Shown here piece after piece: positions 1 through 11,200 of a DNA stretch of 64,000 bases (position 1 is the first letter of the stretch; every line of letters starts with the position of its first letter). The stretch lies in NCBI GenBank assembly GCA_963576565.1, contig OY755047.1:33462851-33526850 (forward strand), given 5' to 3'. The position numbers and the translations under genes were made by a program. The notes below the pieces were generated by a model, which searched no databases, had not been told where the DNA came from, and saw only the letters and a program-made list of their open reading frames with translations. The stretch is from Aspidapion aeneum (lineage: Eukaryota > Arthropoda > Insecta > Coleoptera > Brentidae).

Positions 1-1307
1 AATGGTTTGACCAGTTTATTTAAATATATTTTTTTGCGGAATTAAAATATAATTTTATTTCGAACTCTCACGTTTTAACAACCTATCATCATTTGTTGTA
101 ATTTTTTTTTCTTCTCCCTACTCCAAACCACCTATTAGAGTGGAGTAATTTTTGAAAATTAAAAATTCTAGTGAGTCACTAATTAATTTTTTTTACTATT
201 GGACTACTGTGGTCGACACCAAAAAAATTTTTTTAAATTTTTTTTTGGACACCTTTCGGTACGATCCTAGGGTCTTTTTGACCATGACCATGATTGATGC
301 ATCAATTTAGTTAAAATTTTGGGAATTTCATTTTAATGATTATTAGAGAGTTGCAGTCCTACCAAGACGTTATTTGTGTAATTTTTTTATTACCATCGGT
401 AATTTAAAAAAAAAAAAATTTAACTACACACAACATCCTTACTAGTCTAATTCGACGCAATTTCAGCGAGCGGATTTTTTTTTTAATTGAGCATATTTTA
501 CGATTTCTATAACATGAACATCTGTTCCGATGTTTATTGCGTTCACTTATATATTAAGGGATGATGTGACCTTAAGCAATGCATGTTTTGTGTAAACTCA
601 GAGTAGGTAAGCAGGTTAAAGTGGGTTTTGATTTTTTCTTTTTAGAAAAATCATTGTATACGGCGATTTGGGTTTTTTTAAGGAGTTTATTTGTGGAGCC
701 GTTCTGCAATAGCAGGAGTATACCCTAGCGTTAACTGTGTACAACAGTTTTGGGATTTTTGTTATAGGTAGTCTGTTGTACGTCCCATTTAGGGATTAAT
801 TTACCTATTCGGTTGCTGAGGTAAACAAACATCACTTAACTTTAATTTTAATCCAGTTCAGCTAGGATAAGCGCAATTATTTTTTTTTGGTTTTACTCAC
901 GCAGGAGTGGAACATAAGACCTAAACACTGCCAAAACTCTTGTATCTCTTTTATTTTTTTTTTAACTTTTGTTATGGCTACTTGTTAATTCTAATTTAGG
1001 ATTTAAGTAGTTATTTCTCTCTGCAAGGTTGGACGTCATAGTTGGTTGTACAAATACTTAACATAAATTATGATTACATTTTTAAACGCAAATAAATTTT
1101 ATTTTCTTACTGCTCCGGTGTTTTTCGGTTTTGTTCGCGTCTGCCCGTATTTAAGTTTTATATTTTCTACATTTGTGAGAAAATTTATAGTGATTTTCAC
1201 TAGTGAGTTTAAAGTGAAATTTGTGTTTGTTATTACGTGGTTTAGTTTTATAATTGGGAGGTATAATTAAGAGTTTTAAAGTTTAAAGTTTGAATATAAA
1301 AGGCACC
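1..1307. other. Unassigned AT-rich sequence and leader upstream of gypsy gag
   Basis: This is T-rich and A-rich sequence with long homopolymer runs and no convincing coding region. In an intact Ty3/gypsy element the 5' LTR, primer binding site and leader would lie here. I compared it by eye with the sequence after the polypurine tract at 6262 and found no matching LTR, and no clear TGG-starting primer site. Either the 5' LTR was lost or replaced, or it lies outside the window. Confidence 0.4.
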
Positions 1308-3149
1308 ATGGCTATTTCTTTGAGTCTGTTGTCGGACATAAGGTACTTAGTCAAGGACGAGTTAATCTACGAATTAACATGGAGAGGCATAGCCATTGGA
1401 TCGGTGGAAGAGACGAAGCAGCAGCTCATACTGATTAGACAGAGAGAAAGGACCGATGGAAGTATGAGATACCCTCCGTATCCCTTTAAATTTGGTCAGG
1501 ATGCTTTTAGCTGCATGAAGAAGCTAGATAGTCTAGTACCGCTGGTAGAGAAGTTCTCTGGTACGAGCAAAGGGGGAGAGTTTAGGAAAATCGCTGTAAG
1601 GTTGGAACACGTGTTAGCCAGGATAAATAACATGAATCCGTCTAACTTTGAAGAAAGTCAAACCAAAGGCATACTGGTTGCGGAAACCTTGAGTTTGATT
1701 GGGAGGTTGCAGAGCCAAGGAACAGATTTACTAAGAGTTGGCATTACCTCAGATGATGATGAAGCATCTGAAACCCAATCAACGAGTTGAAGCTCAGACC
1801 ACTCAACAAGTGTTGGCAACACACCTAACCAGTCTCATTTCCCGCAACCGCAGCACTCGAGCACACAAAGAACAGCTCAACAGCCCACAAATCAACCGTC
1901 GGTCATTGCTCCATTGCAAATGCAAGTGCTTACAAACCCAACTCAAACATCAGTACAAGTACCACTCCCTATGACGATTGAGAATTACGGTACAACAGCT
2001 TTTCAGTATCAACAACCGTCTACCGTTCCTTTGAGTTTAGCTGCCCTCCAAAGTAGCATAGCACCAATTGCTCAGTCACGACCATTTTCATGTTCGTCGC
2101 CAGTACCAATGTCAAGTGATCCTGGTACCTCATATCACGTTGCACCTGTATCTCCGCATAAATGGAACCTTAAGTTTACAGGCGAGAGGGGTACAATCTC
2201 CGTCACCGCGTTTTTTGAGAGGGTGGACGAGTTAAGTCAGGCGAGAGGAGTTAGCAAAAAGGTGTTACTGAACTCAGGCATTGATCTTTTTGAAAAGTCA
2301 GCCTATACTTTTTATAAAGATGTTCGAAGAGGAGTCCATACATGGGAACAGCTGGAACAGAGGTTCATGGCAGAGTATCTTCCTTCTTCATATGGCGAGA
2401 AGCTATTGAAGGAAATTCAAAAACGTAAACAAGGCCCTGGAGAGTCTATAGGGACTTACATTGCTGTCATAAACACATACTTCCAAAGACTTGGCTGTCC
2501 TGTTTCCGAAGAAGCAAAATTAGCTATCGTCTTCAGAAATATCGCGGACATCTATAAAAATGGGTTAATTGCTACTGAGGTCAATAGCCTATCACATTTG
2601 AAGGATCTGTGTCGTAGAATAGACCAGAGATATGGTTTAGAGGAAGAAAATTTTACACCTAGAAGAAACCAATCAATCGAACCTGACTTAGCCTACGTTG
2701 ACGTAGAGAGCGACAGTGACGATCTTCCAACGGAAGTCAGTGCAATTCAAATATCAGGTGCCGGGACATCAAATCAACAGAATTTGAATATTCCTGATAA
2801 TAGATTTAACAGAAATAGGCAACAGCCAGCAAGCAGTTTCGCTGCTAGAGCTGATAGAGATAGGCAGCAGCCAGCAAGCAGTTTCGCTGCTAGGGCTGAT
2901 AGAGATAGACAGCAACCAGCTAGTGGTCAGTCTAGTGTAAACGACAGAGATGAACAACCACCACAAGGTATTGGATCTGGTAGGGCGAATAGGGACGTTG
3001 TTTGTTATAGATGCAACCAAACAGGGCACATGGCGATCGGGTGCGCATTACCTAGAGGCAAATAGTGCTATTCGTGTGGACACGCAGGGGTTACAGTAAG
3101 AGAATGTCGTAATTGTAATCGTCAGGGAAACGGACCCAGGCGCTCGTAG
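1308..3149 (+). pseudogene. gag: Ty3/gypsy gag, interrupted
   Basis: Gag packages the element RNA into particles. The best start is the ATG at 1308, in an ACCATGG context. The frame has an N-terminal helical region, a TGA at 1788-1790, and then the same frame continues through a Gln/Pro/Thr-rich linker into a retrotransposon-type capsid region (about 2160-2640). A Q/R/S-rich stretch with 15-residue tandem repeats follows. The first CCHC zinc knuckle (CYRCNQTGHMAIGC) is at about 3002-3043. A TAG at 3063-3065 then splits it from a second, less regular Cys-rich knuckle, and the frame finally closes at 3147-3149. The two internal stops mark it as a broken copy. Pol lies in a different frame and overlaps its end. 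Confidence 0.85.
2817..2930 (+). repeat. 45-bp tandem repeat inside gag
   Basis: Two full copies and one partial copy of a 45-bp unit encode RQQPASSFAARADRD. Units start at 2817, 2862 and 2907. The copies differ by only a few bases, so the duplication is recent relative to the element. It sits just before the zinc knuckle and keeps the frame. Confidence 0.9.
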
Positions 3150-6100
3150 GTGGTCGTGGCCTGAACAAGCATCGACCGATAGGCTGACGAACGTCTTAGA
3201 TTATGTGATAAGTCATGCTCGTAAAGATGAGAGACCTTACTTAGAAGTGGATGTGCTCGGAAATAAGTTATTAGATTTGTTGGATTCCGGGGCTTCACGT
3301 ACCTTTTTAGGGAATCATGGTTGGTCAATCATCGAGAGGTTTGGTTTTTCACTTGATACGACGAAGAAGACGAGTTGTATTGTGGCAAATGGTCAAAGCA
3401 CGAGTAGTATTGGAACAGTGCAGCTTCCTATGCGAGTTCAGGATAAATTTAGGTTAATAGAGGTCGTCGTCGTTCCTGAGTTGCCGCACACTTTGATTTT
3501 AGGATAAGATTTTTGGATTTCGATGGGTATAGTACCGAACTTAAGTACTAATGAGTGGCATTTTGCCGATAATAAAGATGTGATTTGTTCTTTAGAAACA
3601 TCAGACCAACAAACAACTCTTACACCTTATGAATCAGAACGACTAGAGGAATTGGTCGTTAAATATAAGAATATGATGGGTGACTCACTGGGATGTACAG
3701 ACAGGGTAGAGCATAAGATTACAACAGATGCAGCACCGATAAGACAACGTTCTTATAAGGTCTCACCGGTCATTCAAAAACTTATTGATGACGAAATCGA
3801 CGAAATGCTGAAAATGGATGTGATAGAACGTAGTAGTAGTTCATGGGCTTCACCAGTGGTAATGGTTCAAAAGAAAAACACAAAGAAATATCGTTTCTGT
3901 GTAGACTACCGCAAATTGAACTCAGTGACGGCGCGTGATAGTTATCCTTTACCACTCGTATCCGAGACTCTTGACAAGTTGAAAGATGCTAAATACTTGT
4001 CAACTTTAGATATCAAAAGCGCTTATTGGCAAGTACCAATGGAAGAATCATCGAAGCCACTAACAGCATTCATCTGTCGACGAGGTCTCTTCCAATTTAA
4101 GCGGTTACCATTTGGTCTTCATAATGCACCTGCAACTTGGCAGAGACTCATAGATAGCATCATAGGAAACAATTTAGACCCCTACGTGTACGTATATCTC
4201 GATGACCTCGTAATTGTCACACAGAGCTTTTCTGAACATCTTAGAATTCTTAAGGAAGTCCTACGAAGATTGCAGAATGCAAAGATAACGGTAAGTTGGG
4301 AAAAATGCCAACTGTGTAGGCCAGAAATGACTTATTTAGGATTCGTAGTGGACCGTCGAGGCATCCGAGTTGACCCTAATAAAATTAAAGCCATGTTAGA
4401 GCTCCAGAGGCCAAGAACTGTCAGAGAAGTTCGTAGAGTTGTAGGTACAATATCCTGGTATAGACGTTTCATAGAGAATTTTTCAGCGATAATAGCTCCA
4501 ATTACAGCCCTAACTAAGAAAAATCAAAAGTTCGATTGGACTCCAGACTGCGAAAAAGCATTTATTAAGATTAAGGAACTTTTAGTGACTGCACCGATTC
4601 TTACATGTCCAGATTATACCAAAGAATTTGTCATTCAAACAGACGCATCAGGATATGGAATAGGAGCATGTTTAACGCAACCCTATCCTGAGGGAGACAA
4701 GGTCATATGCTATTTGAGTCGATCTTTGACTAAGCAAGAACGTGTTTACACGACCACGGAGCGAGAATGTTTGACATTGGTTTGGGCGATAGAGAAGCTC
4801 CGGCCTTATATTGAGGGGATCTCATTTAAGGTCATTACAGATCATTTTAGCTTAAAATGGCTTCATAGCTTGAAAGAGCCCAGTGGAAGACTTGCTCGTT
4901 GGTCTGTAAAACTGCAGCAATATGATTTTGAAGTAATCCATCGGAAAGGGAAAGATTTAGTTGTCCCGGACATGTTGTCTCGTGCAGTACCCATGATTGA
5001 TACAATTTCGCAGCCCAGAGACGTTTCAACAGCAATTAAAGATAGATGGTACCAAAAGATGGTAAAGAGGGTCGTAGAATCACCGTTAAAATTTATGAAT
5101 TGGAGATACAATGATAATAAGTTGTATAAATATGTCAAACAAGAATACCCTCAACTTTCACCATCTAACGAATATTGGAAAGAGGTAGTCCCCAAAGATC
5201 ATAGGCGTAGAATTATAGGAGAAGCTCACAGAGTGGCAGAAAAATATTATTGGCCAAAAATGCGCCAGGACGTGGCAACTTTTGTAAAGAAATGTTTTGT
5301 CTGTGCAGCTCATAAAGGTGATACACAAGGTGTATCTGATCAGATGATATCTCACCCAAAACCAACTCGTCCTTGGGAAATTATTTCAACAGATTTATGT
5401 GGACCCCTACCTCGTTCGACAAAGGGTAATTGCTGGATTCTCGTCGTTACGGACTATTTGAGTAAGTTTTCCTTAGTTTTTCCAATGCGAACAGCCCCTA
5501 CTCAAGCAGTTGTCAAGCATCTTGAGTAGCAGGTATTTATGGTCTTCGGAGTACCCCGTTTGATACTTTGTGATAATGGCCCTCAGTACAAAAGTAATGA
5601 GTTTAAGCGTTTTGCTGAGAGTTATCAGGTTAAAATTCAGTATAATCCGTATTATCACCCCAGAGCAAATCCAACAGAAAGGACAAATCGCACGTTAAAA
5701 ACCATGTTATGTTGTTATGTGAAAGACAACCACAGGAAGTGGGACGAACAAATACATAAACTTGCCTGCGCGATTCGTACTGCAACCCATGAGACAACCA
5801 GGATGTCTCCTTTCTTTGTTAATTTTGGTAGGAATATGTGTTTGTCAGGAAAAGATTACTCCAACCCAGTTTTGTTATATGAAGAGAATGGTGTACAATC
5901 CGCAGCTGAAAGTAAGAACGAAGGTTTCCGGAAGCTCTATGCTGATGTTAAGAGAAGGTTAGAGGTGGCTGGAGAGAAAAACGTAGTTCAATATAATTTG
6001 CGTACAAGGGTACCCAACTTTGTTGTGGGTCAGCGTGTTTGGAAGAAAAATTATGTTTTGTCGGATGCTGCGAAGTTTTTCTCAAAGAAGTTAGCACCGA

Positions 6101-6234
6101 AATTCGTTGGTCCTTATGTGATTAGGAATAAAATTTCTCCATGGATATTTGAGCTTCAGGAACCATCGGGTAAAGTACTGCCAGGGAGTTGGCATGCCAA
6201 AGACCTTAAGTCGGCAGCGGACCTCTCCGATTAA
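3100..6234 (+). pseudogene. pol: Ty3/gypsy pol (protease-RT-RNase H-integrase), interrupted
   Basis: This polyprotein would mature and reverse-transcribe the element RNA and integrate the cDNA. The frame is open from just after a TAA at 3097 and overlaps the end of gag in the +1 (or -2) frame, suggesting frameshift expression. The aspartic protease motif LLDSGAS has its Asp codon at 3283. RT has YLDD at 4195-4206. RNase H starts near QTDASGYGIG (about 4638). The integrase core has D at 5392, D at 5572 and E at 5677, a DD35E spacing. The zinc-binding CxxC is near 5292, but the usual His-rich half before it looks deleted. In-frame stops are TAA 3505-3507 and TAG 5527-5529. The protein ends at a TAA after 6231. 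Confidence 0.9.
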
Positions 6235-6261
6235 CCTTTTTAGGTTAATCGTCTTGAAGTT

Positions 6262-6271
6262 GGGGGGGGGG
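6262..6271 (+). other. Polypurine tract of the gypsy element
   Basis: Ten consecutive G follow a purine-leaning stretch shortly after the integrase stop. Five bases later the sequence TGTAACG begins, with a nearby inverted CGTTACA at 6305-6311. This matches the position expected for plus-strand priming, but the 3' LTR end was not located. Confidence 0.6.
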
Positions 6272-6275
6272 ATTA

Positions 6276-7942
6276 TGTAACGTGTCATTTTTACGTTTAA
6301 GGCAACGTTACATATTTGTTTGTTTAGGTGGATAATCAAGGCTCTTCGACTCGTCTTTCTGTACACAAATTAAGGGTATTTTATAGAGCTAGGTTTGGAG
6401 GTTATATAGTGTCCAAAAAGTTACCTTATAAAGGAGACATTCCATCGAATTACTGTGGACACTACGCACATCGCATTATCTGGACATCGTAATTGGAATT
6501 TAGGATCACAGGTTTCGGGAAAATCACATTAAAACTTTTGATTGTTTTGTTTATTTCTGTAGTTTCGTCGTTTACTTGACGTTCATAAAGTTAAACAGCT
6601 GTTATGCTGGGGAATGGCGGCGTTGCCGCATCACAAATGGTTTCAGTAACAGGAAGGAAACATTTAGATGAACATTTCATTCCCTTACGTTTATTTTCGA
6701 GGATATTGGGACAACCCGAACCTCATATCCTTCACGGATTAACTAGTTTTGATAGTACGAAAACATATTTGGGTTGACCAGTAACAACCGAGGCTCCGCC
6801 CCTTTGATATCTTTATTAATTTGATGAGGAGAAGATAAAATAAATACGAGTTATGCACTTTTGTAAATGGGAGATAAACGAGGGATAAAAACCAAGACTA
6901 AAAGAATAGACGAAATCGTGTGGGTTGGCATCTGAACACTGTTGTGCCTTTAAGCAGTAGTTCAGTGTGTATTTTTGGGTTCAGGTTCAGAAACAACTTT
7001 ATTACTGTAGAAATGTTTTACAAAAATGGCGTTAAACCGTATGAATATTAGAGAAAACATTTATAAAGAGCGAAGGAAACTTTTGACTAAGACTGTAACT
7101 GGAGTGCAACTAAATTCTGCGCTCAGTATAACTTTACTCATATGGGAATTGGTTGAGTGTTCGAATATTCCTGGGTTTGATGCATGCCCTGGTCTTCAGA
7201 ATTGATTTTACAGTTGATGGTTTCAATGCTGAGCTTCTTACAGTCCGGTAGGCAAATGTTCGGTCTATGTATGGAGGGTGTCTCGACGTCCTTGTTATAA
7301 AAATTTCAACCGTGGAAATAGATCCGACAACACCTCAGTGTGCGTTTTACCTAATTTCAATGTCCCCTTGGTCGGTGCTGGCCCCTATATACCGGTATGG
7401 AACTATTGCTGTATTTCCTTATTGGTTAGTTTGAAAACCGCGGGTCTTTTCTTTCAGTCGTGTCGTTTTACTGTCATTTACAAAACGGTTTCCGGCCCCT
7501 TCATTTTTTTGTGTTCTCAACGGCGTGCCTGGTCTCTTGCTAACGAATTTTGGCTGGGTCGACAACAGTTTCTGGGATCGCCTTTGTTTTTGGTTTTTGG
7601 CACTGCAGCGAATTGCAGGAGATATCCCAGAAACTGTAGAAGTGAGTCCGTCGTGTCTAGGGTAATCTAGAGTGACGCTCGCACCCTTTTAAGGGGATTT
7701 TAAGTCGGCCTACGCCATTTGTACGGGGAAGAGCATGAGTAAGTCGATTTTATTTTTTTTTATTTTTTTTATTATTTGAGTACTCTTCAAGATAATATTT
7801 GCCTCCCAAATTGTAATTATTTTTCGTGTGAAATGTACTTTTTTTTTGACAAAAGACGTGGGGAATTTTTGGCGTTTTTATATTTTTCTTTTAACCACGT
7901 GTTGGATAAAAACTATATATTGTTTTTCTCCTTTGTCTACAG
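6276..7942. other. Putative 3' LTR start and GC-richer sequence, unresolved
   Basis: From 6276 the sequence may be a 3' LTR, but without a 5' partner its end cannot be set. AATAAA-like signals occur near 6838. From about 7200 to 7740 base composition becomes more GC-rich, and a possible donor (ATGA followed by GTAAGT) lies at about 7738. An open frame at 7278-7670 has no recognisable domain. No gene is claimed. Confidence 0.3.
7565..7637. repeat. Perfect 14-bp inverted repeat (hairpin)
   Basis: ACAGTTTCTGGGAT at 7565-7578 is exactly complementary to ATCCCAGAAACTGT at 7624-7637, leaving a 45-nt loop. Three more base pairs (CCT with AGG) can form above an internal loop. The stem is shorter than a typical microRNA precursor. 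Confidence 0.75.
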
Positions 7943-8016
7943 CCCTGTCCATTCCATCGACAGCGGTGCTGGACGCTGGTGGGAAGCCGGACGAGCCAGT
8001 TGTAACCCTGGGAAAG
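7943..8016 (+). CDS. Candidate internal exon, identity unknown
   Basis: A 74-bp GC-rich block sits between a good acceptor (CTTTGTCTACAG) and a good donor (AAAG followed by GTACGT). It is open in two frames, one reading ALSIPSTAVLDAGGKPDEPV and one reading SIDSGAGRWWEAGRASCNPG. It lies 5.8 kb upstream of the first CUB exon on the same strand, so it could be a 5' exon of that gene, an untranslated exon, or chance. The phase of the first CUB exon (needing one carried base) is not explained by this block alone. Confidence 0.3.
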
Positions 8017-8162
8017 GTACGTTAGGCTTATTTTAGTTCATCTGTTTAAATCTACTTTATTTTATTGAGTCGACATGGGGTTCTCGATTTAAGTTACTGT
8101 GTAGGGGAACTTCGTGCAAAATTGACGAATTCCAGGAAACTGAAACATTTCATTTTCCACAG

Positions 8163-8276
8163 GGTTCTACGCTCGGGCAAGAATCTCACAACCTTTCTAC
8201 AACCATGTGCTGCCCTAGTACCATGTGCTAAGGGATCTTTAGGGGAGGCGCGGGCAAACCAGGAGCAGCAGTAGCA
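8163..8276 (+). CDS. Candidate terminal or 5' exon, identity unknown
   Basis: This follows an acceptor (CATTTTCCACAG) 146 bp after the previous candidate exon. Spliced from that exon in one frame it reads GFYARARISQPFYNHVLP and stops at a TAG. In another frame it stops after 22 codons. A third frame is open to 8274 but is not open in the preceding exon. No domain is recognised. It may be a non-coding 5' exon. Confidence 0.22.
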
Positions 8277-11200
8277 GTGAGGAGGTGTCTGGACAACTCC
8301 AGGTTTACAAACTAGAACACACATTTATACATAAAATAATCAAGGACCAAGGTAGGAGCAAGCCTTAACTATAATTTTTTTTTCATATATAATTTTCACA
8401 ATATAATTTAGACATAATCTTTTCCAATATAATTTTTACAGTATAATTTAACACCTCTTGTAAACGCAAGATAAGGTATGACGTCATAACCCTAGTTTTG
8501 CGGCATATTTACTACATTGACTTGTTTCCTTCATTTCATTTATTTAAGATAATTTTACTGTCAAAGTTAAAGTGCCTTGCTATTTTGGCCCTATTTAAAG
8601 TGCCTTGCTATTTTGTCCCTGACTTGTTTGGTATTTTCCTCAGGTTTTACAATCAAAATATACAAGATGAACTAAATTTCTGTGTTATTTGTACAATCCG
8701 GTGAACCAACTTTGCAGAGACAAAAGAGAGATGAGGTTATATTTTTTTTTTCAGCATTTTCCTTACATTGTTCTACCTCATGGGGTAGATCTCGGACTGG
8801 GTTGCTGTCTGTCTCATCCTACCCAACGTAGAATGATGACAGCAGATATTTGGTCCAGATCTCCCCTATGATGGAACGATTTTGGAAGTATATTTTTTTT
8901 TACAATCATTCATATAATTGAGTCCTATGCTACTGACTCAGATGTAGGTACACTATGACCTGTTAAAGGAGTCCATCTACCTGTAAAGTGCTTCTAGTTT
9001 TGTCATTTTGATTCATTTGGGAATCTTTTAAATTTTATTTTGTTTATTAGTCAATTTTTTTTGGTTTTTTTTATTACACAAATACTCTGGAAGCCTCGGA
9101 AGTAAATAGAATTTCATTGTTTGGCTGCAACGTTTGTGTTGAACTGTATTTTATTTAAGATCTTCTTTGTAAAACATTGGTATTAAATAATGTGGCGCAC
9201 TTAAAATTTTCTTATTTCTGAACCCCCCCTTCTCCACTGTATAAAAGTTACCGGGCATATCAATGTTTTACCTAGCTGGAAAATACAGTTCTGCTTCCAG
9301 ATATTCGTTTAATTATTCAGTGGGTTTTTTGTGTCACAAAATGGCGGCAACGTCTTTAAGCTGCCACAAATGTCACACAACGCATTTTAATAGGCCACAA
9401 ATGAGGCACTGCACTATTTAGTCATTAGCTTACTATTTTACTTGCTTTTTATTGATGTCTTCTTCTAAACGATTTCATTAGAAAGGAACATATATACTCT
9501 TATCTGGTTGTTACGAACATATTGATTTAGCCGGGCTTTGACGTTTTCTATTCGTTGTTGTTTTGACTGTTTATATCAAACAAATTACGACGGAGCTTTT
9601 TACAAAACAATTTACCGTTTTTGCAACTAAATCAATATTTGCGCACATTTTAATATAATGTTGGATCCTCTTTTACTCGGATCATTAATTATTAGGTAAG
9701 TACCTATTTGATCTCTCCTTTAAAAGGTCTTAGTGTTTTATACTTCGAACATTAAACCCCGAGCGGCATACTGCATGTACAAAGTGAAACACTAATTTTT
9801 TAGGGCTTCTTTACTTAGCTTTTGCCGCAAAATTTGGTTTACCATTGCTATGACGCGGAGCCACTTTAATACAGTATCAACTATAGGATCAACATTAAAA
9901 CAATAAACTGGCATTTGAAGACAATTTTGATGTTTTTGTCAAATGTAGCTGCAATTAAATAAAAGTACTGGTAAAGGTTTAAATAATAAACGGAAACGTT
10001 TGCAATAATTTAAACAGTTATTATATAATTAAATTTTTAGGGAGGCAAATGTGGGCTAGCTTGACAACAATATAATTGTTAAACAAAATCAAGTAAGAAA
10101 CCCACATAGCCCAAAAATCACATCAACATTAAATTAACGTGAACAAAAATAATAAAGTTATTTTCTACTAGAAAACAACCTCATTCCATGTAATATTTGT
10201 TTTGTTAAATCTACATGCTTTAAGATAACTTAAAAACAAAGAGGAATCGTGGTATAAAAAATGTAATGTTTGCTGAAGTTTCTGGTGCTGTGTATATAAC
10301 GTCTTTTTTACCCTCGTTATTTTCATGCGACAAATTCACACTTAAAAAGTCCACCACAACATGTTCTAAAACGCCACTAGATTAAAACTTCTCTTTTTAA
10401 GTAATTTTTTGTCACGTTTTTTTAACAACTTTTTTTTGAATTATAAGTGACGCGAAAGGAAATTTTTAAAGTTTACTAGCTTAAGACTACAATACTTTAA
10501 GACAATTTTAAAAGGTGGCGCTCAAGGCAAGATAAAATTTCTACACATATATTATGTTTTACTTAAAAGCTAAACAAGATTTTTCAACAGTAAACTTTCT
10601 CACAATATTAATGTGTCTTTAACAGGTTAATAACTGATGCGTCGGGATCGTAAAGGATCAGGAATCAGTTCCTTAACTGGTTTTAAAAGTTTAGAGTCCC
10701 AAGCAATCTTGGAAAGATTTCATCGAAGTGAAAAATGTCGCCAATAGGTGGCGCTGCTTCTAGTGAAATCTCAAAAAAGTAGAAAAGCCATGCAAGTGGC
10801 GTTTTAAAATTTGTGTAGAAAGGGTTCGGTTCGGTTGTGATTTTGATATTGATAAAAACTGACTTGGAATTTAATTAAAAATAACGTAAAAAATTGCTGC
10901 TTTGATAATGGCGTTATTACAACGCCGTTTTAGCAACCTTATTTTTTTATAACGTTAATGAATGACCTATTAAGCTTGTTTTCATATATAAAATAAACGT
11001 TTTTTTATAGCAGCTTTTAAAATCAACGTTTTTTGATTGTGCTATCTGGGAAATCGTCTCGGGCCAACCTTCATTGCCTTGTGTAGTTTGTGCTTTCTCG
11101 AAATCCTTAAGAATAAAATTAATTATAATATAAAGGTAAACTGAGGTTGGTCTATCTTTCTCTTACGAGCTTGATACTACATACATCCATTCGGTTAATT

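Larger units (their letters stand above)
1308..6275 (+). mobile_element. Ty3/gypsy LTR retrotransposon, internal region, decayed
   Basis: The internal region runs gag, protease, reverse transcriptase, RNase H, integrase, which is the Ty3/gypsy order. It ends in a run of ten G (6262-6271) that fits a polypurine tract, followed by TGTAACG at 6276, a plausible 3' LTR start. No envelope-like frame follows the integrase. Coding is continuous in two frames but is broken by at least four in-frame stops (1788, 3063, 3505, 5527), so this copy should be inactive. The clade within Ty3/gypsy is not resolved; no chromodomain is visible. Confidence 0.9.

Noticed and set aside
3122..3328. Minus-strand frames inside gypsy and other elements
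   Set aside because: They lie opposite well-supported gag or pol coding sequence and have no motifs of their own.
6276..6312. A 37-bp solo LTR or short terminal repeat (TGTAACG...CGTTACA)
   Set aside because: Far too short for an LTR; more likely the inverted motif at the start of the 3' LTR.
7278..7670. 130-codon open frame
   Set aside because: No domain, no clear start context and no link to neighbouring exons; GC-richer sequence makes chance open frames longer.
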